From contig JAJGRE010000004.1 in assembly GCA_021083345.1 (NCBI GenBank), positions 62,001 through 126,000 on the forward strand: DNA of 64,000 nucleotides. Direction: 5' to 3'. Under the pieces are notes generated by a model. That model made no database searches, was not told where the DNA came from, and saw only the letters and a program-made list of their open reading frames with translations. Source of the stretch: Calditrichales bacterium MX18-03 (lineage in GTDB: Bacteria; Bacillota; Clostridia; Lutisporales; Lutisporaceae). Both the position numbers and the translations under genes were made by a program. Positions 36,083 through 44,040 of the stretch are shown here, piece by piece; the stretch's first letter is position 1, and every line of letters begins with the position of its first letter.

Positions 36083-36874
36083 CTAAATTTTAAAATTAAT
36101 TTTTAATGGTAGTAAGTATGTGTATGAATATTCATTTAATCTAAGTTGTTGTCTATGTATTAATTTTTTTGCTTTTAACTCGGCAAAACAATATTCTATT
36201 TTACGTATAGAAAATCCAAGTCCTTTTGAAATCTGACCCAATGACTGCGTAAGAAACCCATTAGATAAATTCATACTCAAACCGCAATATATATATAATT
36301 TAATTGCGTCGGGTTTCAAGTCTCGTATGTAATCTGCAAAAGTATCTGGTATAATGAAAAATTTATAAATTACCTTATTTTCATCACTTCTTTTCATCCT
36401 GTCACTAATCCAGTCCATATACTTTTGTCTTAGCACGTCTTTTTCATCATTATCAAGCATTTTATATTCTTCTGAGTTATATGGGCAAATAAAAAAGCGT
36501 TTCTCCTCTTTAGATTTATAATAATGAATAAGCTTCTTTTTCCTAAGTTCTGTTATCCATTTTTCTATCGATCTCTCAGCAAAATTTGCTTTCATCATGT
36601 ATAATAATGAGTCTGCATCACAGTTCCCAGAATGATTCGCTAATAAACCAATCAGAATATATAAAGATAGTGCCCCACCTGATAAAGTTTTCAGTATTTC
36701 CAGAAAATCAATATATAAAACCAAGTACTTTGGATACCACAAATTTTTTTCCCTGTTTTCTTTCCTATATTCTTTATCCTTCTTCTTGATAATAAATTTT
36801 CTAAATTTAAGTCTATACTCTCTATATTGCCTTATTAGTCCTTCATGCGCATGCGAATTAGTTGGAGTAACTAT
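36083..36874 (-). CDS. Winged-helix replication- or regulation-type protein, start unclear
   Basis: The clear body (from TTG 36742, 219 residues) has two winged-helix-like halves: LYILIGLLANHSGNCDADSL, ANFAERSIEKWITELRKKKL and LYIYCGLSMNLSNGF, SLGQISKGLGFSIRKIEYC, resembling RepA/DnaD-type replication or conjugation regulators. The frame stays open upstream with convincing sequence (TPTNSHAHEGLIRQYREYRL), to just after AAAGGCGGG, but has no ATG, GTG or TTG there. An ATA at 36874 is the best-placed non-standard start. The TTG at 36742 has no ribosome binding site. Confidence 0.5.
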   Translation of the reverse strand: MVTPTNSHAHEGLIRQYREYRLKFRKFIIKKKDKEYRKENREKNLWYPKYLVLYIDFLEILKTLSGGALSLYILIGLLANHSGNCDADSLLYMMKANFAERSIEKWITELRKKKLIHYYKSKEEKRFFICPYNSEEYKMLDNDEKDVLRQKYMDWISDRMKRSDENKVIYKFFIIPDTFADYIRDLKPDAIKLYIYCGLSMNLSNGFLTQSLGQISKGLGFSIRKIEYCFAELKAKKLIHRQQLRLNEYSYTYLLPLKINFKI

Positions 36875-37290
36875 ACTAACACCCGCCTTTCAAAATAATT
36901 TGCAATCTTATTAATCTCCGTTACAACTTTAATATTTGATAGATATACATAGGACCATTTATGTTTTAAGAGTATCAATTCAATCAGCTAAGATTGATTA
37001 ATGAATATAGTTGCAACATGTTCTCGTGCGCTTCCACGCCCGTCTTTGAATCTCAATACTAGCATACTTTATCTCTTCAGACTAAAGTATCATTTCTCTA
37101 GTGCTTTATTTATATTATACTATCTGTCCTTATCTATCTGTAAATGAGCTTTTGTAAAAATACTAAAATTGGTTCCTTAGTTAAAACAAATTGTGAGCTT
37201 AATAGCTTTTTCGGGCGCTCCCGCGCCCGCCTGTGATAATTAATTGTCTTTGCACAATTAATATTAAATTAAATTTTGGGAGGTAATAAA
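36875..37290. other. Intergenic region with GC-rich hairpins
   Basis: Lies between the leftward winged-helix gene and the rightward Gp37/Gp68 gene. It holds one clear GC-rich hairpin (37213-37230) and a weaker relative near 37025-37043 (GTGCGC then ACGCCCG). No reading frame in it looks real. Confidence 0.5.
37211..37238 (+). repeat. GC-rich hairpin leader element, copy 1
   Basis: GGGCGC-TCCC-GCGCCC followed by GCCTGTGATA, 55 bp before the ribosome binding site of the first Gp37/Gp68 gene. It matches elements at 38046 and, in reverse, at 42841, always in the sense direction of the next gene. It stands out in very AT-rich DNA. Confidence 0.7.
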
Positions 37291-37944
37291 ATGTCAAAAT
37301 CAGAAGTCAAATTTTCACCACAATTCTGGAACCCATCAACTTGTAGTATGGAATTTACTCTAGACTGCGTAAATTGCCATCCTTTGGTTTATACCAAGAT
37401 ATACGATGAAATGGAGAGCTTACATTGCGAAAAAAGGTGTGATCTTAAGCTAAATAATAGGAAGTTAACTGAGCCATATAAATGGAAAACGCCTAGGTAT
37501 GTCCGCATAAATCCTCTAACAGATTTATTCTTGGATAAGATTCCCGACGAATTCATCATGAAGGTATTTAATATTATTTCGGAAACACCATCTCATATCT
37601 ATCAAATACAGACAGTGTGTCCTGAGCGTATGTTGTTATGGCTGAAAAATATTTATAAAAGACCAATCCCTGATAATGTATGGCTTGGTGTATCGGTTGA
37701 GGATGATACAGCGAAAGATAGAATTTCTTTATTGAAGCAGACATCTGCAAAAGTTAAGTTTATATCCTTTACACCACTTTTATCCAACATTGAGTTAACA
37801 GAAGAAATCCTCCAAGGGATTGACTGGGTTGTTGTAGGTAAAAGAATAGAACAAGAATGCAGTCAAGAAGATAGCCAATTAAATGACCTTTGGATTGAAA
37901 CCCTATATGATATGTGTAAGAAACTTAATATACTAATTTTTTAA
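37291..37944 (+). CDS. Phage Gp37/Gp68 (DUF5131) family protein, copy 1, degenerate
   Basis: 217 residues. Family landmarks: QFWNPSTC near 10-18, WKTPRYVRINPLTDLFLDKI, IYQIQTVCPERMLLWL, VWLGVSVED and GIDWVVVGK. In intact members the N-terminus has TGC-x6-GCxNCYA, a cysteine cluster. Here it reads STCSMEFTLDCVNCHP, so the glycine-cysteine order is altered; the later QILTKRPER and VGGETGPRAR motifs are also changed (QIQTVCPER, VGKRIEQEC). The reading frame is intact but the active site is probably lost. GGGAGG precedes the ATG. Tandem paralogue at 38127. Confidence 0.7.
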   Translation: MSKSEVKFSPQFWNPSTCSMEFTLDCVNCHPLVYTKIYDEMESLHCEKRCDLKLNNRKLTEPYKWKTPRYVRINPLTDLFLDKIPDEFIMKVFNIISETPSHIYQIQTVCPERMLLWLKNIYKRPIPDNVWLGVSVEDDTAKDRISLLKQTSAKVKFISFTPLLSNIELTEEILQGIDWVVVGKRIEQECSQEDSQLNDLWIETLYDMCKKLNILIF

Positions 37945-38044
37945 AAGGAAATTTCAAGCTCAATAAGCGCTAACCTTTTAATGTGGAGCCTACTATATCT
38001 ATATATGGTAGACTCCATATTGTTTGTTATCTATTGTGTCATTC

Positions 38045-38070
38045 TTGGGCGCTTTCGCGCCCGATAGTGA
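38045..38070 (+). repeat. GC-rich hairpin leader element, copy 2
   Basis: GGGCGC-TTTC-GCGCCC followed by GATAGTGATAAT, ahead of the second Gp37/Gp68 gene. The downstream spacing to GGGAGG and ATG parallels copy 1, so leader and gene were duplicated together. Confidence 0.7.
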
Positions 38071-38126
38071 TAATAATATATGTTCATTACAGTTGTTATC
38101 AAAATACAATTTGGGGAGGGAAACAC

Positions 38127-38879
38127 ATGTCAAGAACAAAAATTCAATGGAGCTAGGAGAGCTGGAATCCATCTACTGGTTGTATGGAAATCAGCCATGG
38201 TTGTGCAAACTGCTACGCAAAGAGATTTGCTGAAAGGTTCAGAGGTGTCGAGGGTCATCCTTGCGAAAAAGGTTTTGACCTTCAGTTACATGAAAAGAGG
38301 TTAGCCTATCCATATAATTGGAAGACACCAAGGCTAGTCTTCGTAAACTCTATGTCAGACCTATTCCTTGATCAAATTCCAGATGATTTTATTCTGAAGG
38401 TATTTCAGGTTATCTCTGATACTTCAATTCACACCTACCAGATACTTACAAAGCGTCCAGAACGTATGATAAGCTGGTTGAATACCGTTTATAAAAAATC
38501 AATCCCTGATAATCTCTGGCTTGGTGTTACAGTGGAAAATGACGCGGCAAAAGATAGAATAGCTTTACTAAAGCAAACAAATGCCAAGGTTAAGTTTATA
38601 TCCTTTGAACCCCTGATATCTTATATTGAGTTAACGGAAGAAATTCTCAAGGGGATTGACTGGGTGATTGTCGGGGGTGAGACAGGACCAAGAGCAAGGC
38701 AAATGAAGAAAAGCTGGGTTGATTCTATTTATAGCGTGTGTAAAAAGCTCGATATCCCTTTCTTCTTTAAACACTGGGGGGCCTTCGGCCAAGATGAAAG
38801 TAAACTTAAGCCTAGTGTAGCTGAAAGGTTATATGAAAATATGCTACTAGAAGAGTTTCCAAGAGGCTTTAAAAGCTAA
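38127..38879 (+). pseudogene. Phage Gp37/Gp68 (DUF5131) family protein, copy 2, with an amber codon
   Basis: The frame from ATG 38127 (behind GGGGAGGG) reads MSRTKIQWS, then TAG at 38154-38156, then ESWNPSTGCMEISHGCANCY and a complete family protein to 38879, including AKRFAERF, LTKRPERMISWL, WLGVTVEN and VGGETGPRARQMK. All family motifs are intact apart from the amber at codon 10. Restart at ATG 38184 would leave out the first cysteine (STGC). It may be a recent nonsense mutation, or expressed at low level. The family is common in phages and is sometimes linked to radical-SAM-like chemistry; function unproven. Confidence 0.7.
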
Positions 38880-38895
38880 TCACTTCATTCGGGGT

Positions 38896-38918
38896 CTGCC
38901 ATATCGTTTATATGGCAG
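38896..38918 (+). terminator. Hairpin after the second Gp37/Gp68 gene
   Basis: CTGCCATAT (38896-38904) pairs with ATATGGCAG (38910-38918). No good T-run. A related hairpin follows copy 1 near 37983-38018, again showing that whole units were duplicated. Confidence 0.45.
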
Positions 38919-38973
38919 GCTCCAATATATATTTATGCATATCTTATAACTTATAACCTAAGCGGAAGCGTGA

Positions 38974-39594
38974 TTAATAAGTTTGCAATAAACTATAGAT
39001 GCTATTCCGCGGTAACTTACTCGAAAAGTTATCCAGGTCAACCAAGTACTTTGAATACTTACCTTGGCAGCTATGCGGTATTGTGATTTTGCATTGGGAT
39101 TTCAAGTCTGGTGAGTCTGTAGGAATCATAAACAGTTTAAAAGTAAAATCTTCATCGATACCTACCAATAATAGAAAGTCACTACAATCTTTATAATCCT
39201 TCATGTATTTGGTTTCTGATATTCTCTTTGCAGTTCTGCCTGGCTTGTTTGTTGACAAGTAGAAAATCCATTCTTTTGTACCACCATAGCTATGTAGAGG
39301 TGAGTATTTGACTTCATACCTGATATTGTTGTGGATATCAAGAATATCAAAGGCATGTCCTGGCTTTTGAAGAACTATGATATTATCATCATCTATCCTA
39401 TTAGCATCAAGTATAATTTTAGCAGTAAGCTCTCCTACCTTACCCTTCATTGTATTAGATAAGTTTTTCGGTGCCTTAACGCCTAATTTGACTTTCATTC
39501 TCTTTTCCTTGTCCAGATAGTACTTACGTGCTATATAGTCTGATGGTATTACGGGTATTTCTTCATACTCTTCATTCATTATTCTTGTTGTCAT
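38974..39594 (-). CDS. Putative PD-(D/E)XK restriction-endonuclease-like protein
   Basis: 206 residues. GKVGELTAKIILDA near 53-66 supplies the first Glu, HAFDILDI near 84 the Asp, and RYEVKYS near 95-101 the ExK. This E...D...ExK order is that of Mrr/restriction-like nucleases. The basic N-terminus (KEKRMKVKLGVKAPKNL) could bind DNA. TAGGAGG precedes the ATG. Alone on the minus strand after the Gp37/Gp68 pair. No methyltransferase partner is adjacent, so it need not be a restriction enzyme. Confidence 0.55.
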   Translation of the reverse strand: MTTRIMNEEYEEIPVIPSDYIARKYYLDKEKRMKVKLGVKAPKNLSNTMKGKVGELTAKIILDANRIDDDNIIVLQKPGHAFDILDIHNNIRYEVKYSPLHSYGGTKEWIFYLSTNKPGRTAKRISETKYMKDYKDCSDFLLLVGIDEDFTFKLFMIPTDSPDLKSQCKITIPHSCQGKYSKYLVDLDNFSSKLPRNSIYSLLQTY

Positions 39595-39627
39595 AAAATT
39601 CCTCCTAGTTTATAATTTATATCTATA

Positions 39628-40077
39628 TTAAAGCAAGCTCATAAATAACTTCGACTTCTTTATAAGCTTACCAGAAATTTTGTATTTTAGAGCCATGACC
39701 CATTCTGGTACTGTTTCATTTAGGATTATATAATTATTGATACGATTGTATTGAACACATAACATAGCATACTCATGCACGTCGGAATAATATCTTGCAG
39801 TATCAAGCTCTTTTATAGACACCATATCGAATAGATTCCTTACTATAATTCCGTATTCAGCAATCTCCATAATACATGATCCATTTAATGGTAGTCCTGA
39901 TATACTAACCCCCTCAATATATCTAAGCCTGCATATGCTATAGTAATAGCATTTATGTTTATTGCAGCTCATTAACTCCGTGCAGCCAAGCCCTGTCCTA
40001 GTAGAATTTCTAGCGCTGATGGTCTTTGTTTCATCTGTTCTTGGTCCACCCCTATACTGCATTTGTTTCTGGTCCAT
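39628..40077 (-). CDS. Hypothetical protein with a four-cysteine cluster
   Basis: 149 residues from ATG 40077, chosen because GAGGTGA lies upstream; an earlier start would add 11 residues. LGCTELMSCNKHKCYYYSIC near 31-50 is a C-x5-C-x4-C-x4-C cluster that may bind zinc or an iron-sulfur centre. The rest is helical (YYSDVHEYAMLCVQYNRINNY). Same direction as the nuclease-like gene, 33 bp before it. Family not recognised. Confidence 0.5.
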   Translation of the reverse strand: MDQKQMQYRGGPRTDETKTISARNSTRTGLGCTELMSCNKHKCYYYSICRLRYIEGVSISGLPLNGSCIMEIAEYGIIVRNLFDMVSIKELDTARYYSDVHEYAMLCVQYNRINNYIILNETVPEWVMALKYKISGKLIKKSKLFMSLL

Positions 40078-40564
40078 TTTAATATCACCTCTATTTGTTT
40101 GTTTTGCCAAATGACCTTCACCTCAGTTCGTTTACTTTTTTTTTGCACTTATTAGCCCTTACGTGTGGGTAATAGGCTTTCCATGCAAATGTATATCTGT
40201 CAAAAAAAACAAAAGACTATAGCTACAAAATACCGCTATAATCGAATTCACATGAAAGAAAATAGATCCTAGGCTACTAGACTGCAAAGTGCCATCAATC
40301 TAGCCGTTAAAGTACAAATACTTCTTTTCGCTTCTGATCCTCGCACAACGCAATTCTATTTCATTCATCTAGTTAACATAAATATTATACCATAAATTGA
40401 GATAAACTTCAATGTATCAGTATTATATTCAACACATCTTTATTTCAATAGTTCAATCTATCATTTACTATATAATATTGTATTAACGTTGATTCCATAA
40501 TGTTTAACGCGCAGATTAAGTTTACCAGCAATTATGAAGTGCCGCTATTGAATCATAAATCAAG
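40078..40564. other. AT-rich intergenic region
   Basis: About 490 bp with no convincing gene, hairpin or repeat. It sits between the primase and the cysteine-cluster gene and could in principle hold a replication origin, but I see no iterons. Confidence 0.4.
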
Positions 40565-42553
40565 TCATAACTCAGTTTCTTTCACATAGATTACTGAATT
40601 GCTCGGTATTGATTCTGGAATGTTAAATTGCCTTCTACTCCGAGCATTAACCCTCTTCGGTTTAACCTTAAGCTCCCTTATCAATCTTGGCATACTTTCT
40701 CTGCTGTACCTTTCTTTTTCACGTTTTTCATAGCCACGAATCTTTCGAACTAATTGTGTTTCAGTAAAATACCCTTGTTGGCCGATATGAAATTCCGCGA
40801 CAGCCTTATATTGACAATAAAATTTTAAGAATGTTTTAGATACTCCATTATCAGTATCCTGAGTATATATTCTGTCTGCTGACCCCTTTCCTTCAGTAGC
40901 ATAAATCATATTTCTAGACAGGTTAGTCTTAGTCATTTTGCTGTCGGTAAACTGTAATACTTTTTTTTGAGCGTCATCTAATAGTTTATGCGAGAATCTA
41001 GGTATAGCAAATAGGCCTATGTGGTAACGCGCTTTCTTCGTTTTACCTGAACTTGTCGTATAGACTGAAATCTCCTTCAGCTTTTCAAGTAATTCTTTTG
41101 GTATTTCTGCCTCTGTAACCTTATCAATAAGTCCAAGGTATACGAATAACTGGATTCTCTTGTGCAATGTCTTTATATCTCGGATACCAGCTACATCCCT
41201 CTTGATCATTTCCTCTGAAAGGTATCTTGTGCTCACAGAAAAAACCATTCTCGCATCTTCAATTACATTTTTATCCATGACCTTTAGTCTAGCCATTTCT
41301 AGAAAAGCTTTGAGCTTTGGTATATGTGGTTCAATAAACTTAAATAGTACGGGGAAGTTAGTTGAAAATGACTCTGATAGGATATAATCTTCATATATCA
41401 GAAGCCGTTGTTTTGCTTCTGCTTGCCATTCTGTTTCATAAGTAATATTAAATACCGCCTTGATATAGTTTATTGTATCAACGATATCAGTGCCTTGTAT
41501 TTTGGACACAATATTTATTAAATCGCCATTAAAGCCACATTTATTGCCGAAGCATTTATATCTATACTGACCTTTAGTGTTTAGATAAATATGTGCCGAT
41601 GGCGTGTGGTCATCGTGAAAGATACATCTGAATCTTCTATCTGAAGGCAATCCCAAGATCAAGTCTAATGGCAGTTGAGAGATTAGATCATAAAAATCCT
41701 GCCTAGTCCTTACAATCACTGGCTTTTGAAGGTTAAAATAAAACTCCCCACAATTACTTATACTTTTATAATCTAAGTATATTGTAGGGAGTCCAATTAT
41801 ATTATCGGGATTCTGCTTGACACAATGGTTTGCAGCCTTTTCAATCTCTCTTCTTAGTCCTTCAACATCGCAAGCCTTGATGAACTCGATATTTTTATTA
41901 ATACTTGATACCTCATATTTGTTTGTCGAAGCATATGTTGTTCGAATGACCTTCTTTATCAACGGAAGTACTTTATTCAAATCTTCTATATTGTATCTTG
42001 TACCGTTCAGCTCGACTACTTTAACTTCAAAAGGATCTTCACCAGTCCAAGGCTTATACCATTTTGTATATGGCAACCTCATTAACTGATTTGGCTTTAT
42101 TATGCTTTTATCAGCCCCTAAGCTTTCAAAATAATCTACTAATCTTCGCTGAAGATCTTCCCACATGCTAGCATCTATATCCCGAGTTTCTTTCAGAAGC
42201 CAATAAACATGGTAACCATTTCTGGTTTCTACAATGATTGATGGCTTTAATGAGAAATGCTTAATCTCTTCAAGCATACGTTTCTTAATAATATTAACTT
42301 CCTGTTCAGGTAGGTACTTCCCATCCCTTTTACCAGTATCCAGATCAATGAAACATGAGTTGAAGTTTGTTATTTCAGTTTTCTTTGTCCCTCCGCCATT
42401 TGGGATAAAATATGCGTCAAAACCCTTATTATTTGTTTCCAACAGTTGCTCTAATGTTACATTGAAATTCATACCTGAATCGCTGCTCTTAGAGTATTGA
42501 TGGCAAAACATTACGTCGCTCCCGAACATCTTCAGAAACTCATTAATGTTCAT
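40565..42553 (-). CDS. Mobile-element primase with RepB-like primase and CHC2-type zinc domains
   Basis: 662 residues. The N-terminal part (NFNSCFIDLDTGKRDGKYLP near 65-84, IIVETRNGYHVYWLL near 106-120) fits the RepB-like archaeo-eukaryotic primase fold: DxD-like acidic residues and a GYHxYW segment. CIFHDDHTPSAHIY with YKCFGNKCGFNGDLINIV near 305-345 is a CHC2-type zinc finger of bacterial primases. The C-terminus (450-662) is helical and basic. It probably primes replication of the excised element. The AATTCGGAGGTG-like site precedes the ATG. Confidence 0.75.
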   Translation of the reverse strand: MNINEFLKMFGSDVMFCHQYSKSSDSGMNFNVTLEQLLETNNKGFDAYFIPNGGGTKKTEITNFNSCFIDLDTGKRDGKYLPEQEVNIIKKRMLEEIKHFSLKPSIIVETRNGYHVYWLLKETRDIDASMWEDLQRRLVDYFESLGADKSIIKPNQLMRLPYTKWYKPWTGEDPFEVKVVELNGTRYNIEDLNKVLPLIKKVIRTTYASTNKYEVSSINKNIEFIKACDVEGLRREIEKAANHCVKQNPDNIIGLPTIYLDYKSISNCGEFYFNLQKPVIVRTRQDFYDLISQLPLDLILGLPSDRRFRCIFHDDHTPSAHIYLNTKGQYRYKCFGNKCGFNGDLINIVSKIQGTDIVDTINYIKAVFNITYETEWQAEAKQRLLIYEDYILSESFSTNFPVLFKFIEPHIPKLKAFLEMARLKVMDKNVIEDARMVFSVSTRYLSEEMIKRDVAGIRDIKTLHKRIQLFVYLGLIDKVTEAEIPKELLEKLKEISVYTTSSGKTKKARYHIGLFAIPRFSHKLLDDAQKKVLQFTDSKMTKTNLSRNMIYATEGKGSADRIYTQDTDNGVSKTFLKFYCQYKAVAEFHIGQQGYFTETQLVRKIRGYEKREKERYSRESMPRLIRELKVKPKRVNARSRRQFNIPESIPSNSVIYVKETEL

Positions 42554-42579
42554 TTAATTCACCTCCGAAATTTTTTTCA

Positions 42580-42605
42580 GAGGCGGGGGCGGAAGCCCCC
42601 TTTTA
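42580..42605 (-). repeat. GC-rich hairpin leader element, variant copy
   Basis: On the minus strand GGGGGC-TTCC-GCCCCC followed by GCCTCTGA, about 25 bp before the primase start. It shares the layout and tail (GCCTSTGA) of the GGGCGC hairpins at 37211, 38045 and 42841, with compensating C-to-G changes in both arms. Confidence 0.55.
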
Positions 42606-42683
42606 TATAAAATAAGCGAAAGCTACTAACTCTCGCTTATAGACTTTATTGCCACAAAGTATTCCTGTTGTCCTTTTTCTTGA

Positions 42684-42749
42684 TTACTTTGTTATAGAGC
42701 CATTCATCATAATACTAAACTCATTTATTCGAAAGTCATAGATATCCAT
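42684..42749 (-). CDS. Possible 21-residue peptide
   Basis: ATG 42749 reads MDIYDFRINEFSIMMNGSIT and stops after K, with GAGGG 14 bp upstream. It follows the GC-rich hairpin at 42841 in the same direction, as real genes do at the other copies. Too short to judge; could be a leader peptide, a relic or chance. Confidence 0.25.
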   Translation of the reverse strand: MDIYDFRINEFSIMMNGSITK

Positions 42750-42840
42750 TTTTCTTGCATCCCTCACAATTTCATCTTATTTCACTATAATTATCTGGTA
42801 GTTATCTCTAATGCCTATGAGTAATATAGATATATATCAC

Positions 42841-42866
42841 AGGCGGGCGCGGGAGCGCCCGATATC
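42841..42866 (-). repeat. GC-rich hairpin leader element, reverse copy
   Basis: Exact reverse complement, over 20 bp or so, of the element at 37212: GGGCGC-TCCC-GCGCCC plus GCCTGTGATA on the minus strand. It lies upstream of the small frame at 42749 and the primase. Confidence 0.7.
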
Positions 42867-43092
42867 GATTTCAGTTTAAGACGACAGTTTAATGCTTCGG
42901 AAGCCGCAGAACAACTACATGCACCATAACAATAATCAAATAACTATAAATGAAAAAACTTGGAATACATGTCGCTTTTAGGGAAATAATGGAGTAAACT
43001 ATATACTATAGGCATCATTTTGATACAATTGTCCACAATTATGTCGGTATTAGTTAACTTAATTCATTATAATTTAAAGGAGTTTTCACGTA

Positions 43093-43623
43093 ATGGGTCA
43101 ACGCATTCATATACTTAAATGTCCTAAATGTGGTACAAAAAATAAAGTTCCTGATAATAAATTAGCTAATGGTCCTTTATGCGGTCGTTGTAATGCTGAT
43201 ATTTATGAAAAAGGGCACCGAATTTTTATAGAAAAGTGCCCAGACTGTGGAATTGAGATGGAATCACCTATACCATCATCGAAAAAGGTATCATGTATAT
43301 GTGCTAATTGTGCATCTAAATATAGAAGTACGTCAATTAATTCGCCAGGTTCAAGTAATTCATCAGATTCTAGTAATGAGACATCAGGTTTTAAGGTTAT
43401 TGGAATAGTAATAATATTATTAAGCCTTTTATTGAGTCTAACAGGTTCTGGGGCGGTTATTGGAATTCCAGTAGCAGGTGTGGGTGGTCTTGCCTATTTG
43501 CTTATACGGTCAGGCATTACAATGAATAGCGGTCATATTGGTTTAGGTTGTGTGAGTGCTATTATCATAGGAATATTATTATTCATAGGACTATTGACAG
43601 CTATTACTGGGGCACTTAATTAA
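43093..43623 (+). CDS. Double zinc-ribbon membrane protein
   Basis: 176 residues. Two zinc-ribbon-like modules are visible: CPKCGTKNKVPDN with CGRC (about 10-34) and CPDCGIEMESPIP with CANC (about 49-75). A Ser/Asn-rich linker (SSNSSDSSNETS) and two hydrophobic helices follow (VIGIVIILLSLLLSLTG, CVSAIIIGILLFIGLLTAI) with a glycine-rich stretch between. Probably a membrane protein with cytoplasmic zinc ribbons. AAAGGAG and the words GTTTTCACGTAATGG at its start recur at the gene at 44666, pointing to a duplicated start region. Confidence 0.65.
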   Translation: MGQRIHILKCPKCGTKNKVPDNKLANGPLCGRCNADIYEKGHRIFIEKCPDCGIEMESPIPSSKKVSCICANCASKYRSTSINSPGSSNSSDSSNETSGFKVIGIVIILLSLLLSLTGSGAVIGIPVAGVGGLAYLLIRSGITMNSGHIGLGCVSAIIIGILLFIGLLTAITGALN

Positions 43624-43633
43624 TAGAAGAACT

Positions 43634-43662
43634 AGCCTTACCGAGAAATGATAAGGCTTTTC
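43634..43662 (+). terminator. Terminator of the double zinc-ribbon gene
   Basis: AGCCTTA pairs with TAAGGCT and is followed by TTTCTT. The sequence AGCCTTAC-GAGAAAT-GGCTTTTC is closely repeated after the lipoprotein gene at 46374. Confidence 0.7.
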
Positions 43663-44040
43663 TTATACCCAAAATTACATATCTACTGGGAGGAGATACA
43701 GAATTTAGAGATTTTCAACAACACTTTGGTCATTGTGATTGCAAGTGCACACAAACTTTGCTCATGTCTTCAAAAGGGTATCAACGACATCACCAGCCCA
43801 CTGAATAGTATGGAGGCATAGAAAGGGGGCGAAAATACAGGAATATATATACATTTCTGTTAGAATAGGTAGTATAATGTAAATTGATGGGTATTATATA
43901 ATACTCGCTATTTCCTTCACATTGCACAAGATACAGGTATTTAAATCAGCGCCACCCTTCGGGAGCCGCAGCACCACTACATTCTGTAGATATGCAGCTG
44001 AAAGAAGAGGGGCAGGTACCGATATTGGAAAATACTATGT
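43663..44040. other. Gene-free region before the structured RNA candidate
   Basis: No convincing reading frame. It contains a TATAAT at 43873-43878 without a good -35 box, a palindrome GTATTATATAATAC near 43891, and a UUCG-loop hairpin near 43955-43965 followed by AGCCGCAGCACCACTAC, which recurs upstream at 42894. Confidence 0.45.

Larger units (their letters stand above)
42554..43092. other. Intergenic region with two GC-rich hairpins and a small frame
   Basis: Between the divergent primase and zinc-ribbon genes. It holds hairpins at 42582-42605 and 42841-42866 (minus sense), a 21-codon frame at 42684-42749, and a UUCG-loop hairpin near 42894-42904 followed by AGCCGCAG, which recurs at 43957. 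Confidence 0.5.

Noticed and set aside
38154-38156. Amber codon as pyrrolysine, given the corrinoid and URO-D methyltransferase genes nearby
   Set aside because: The Gp37/Gp68 family is not a pyrrolysine family, the other in-frame stops on the element are TGA and TAA, and no pyl genes are visible. Simple mutation is more likely.
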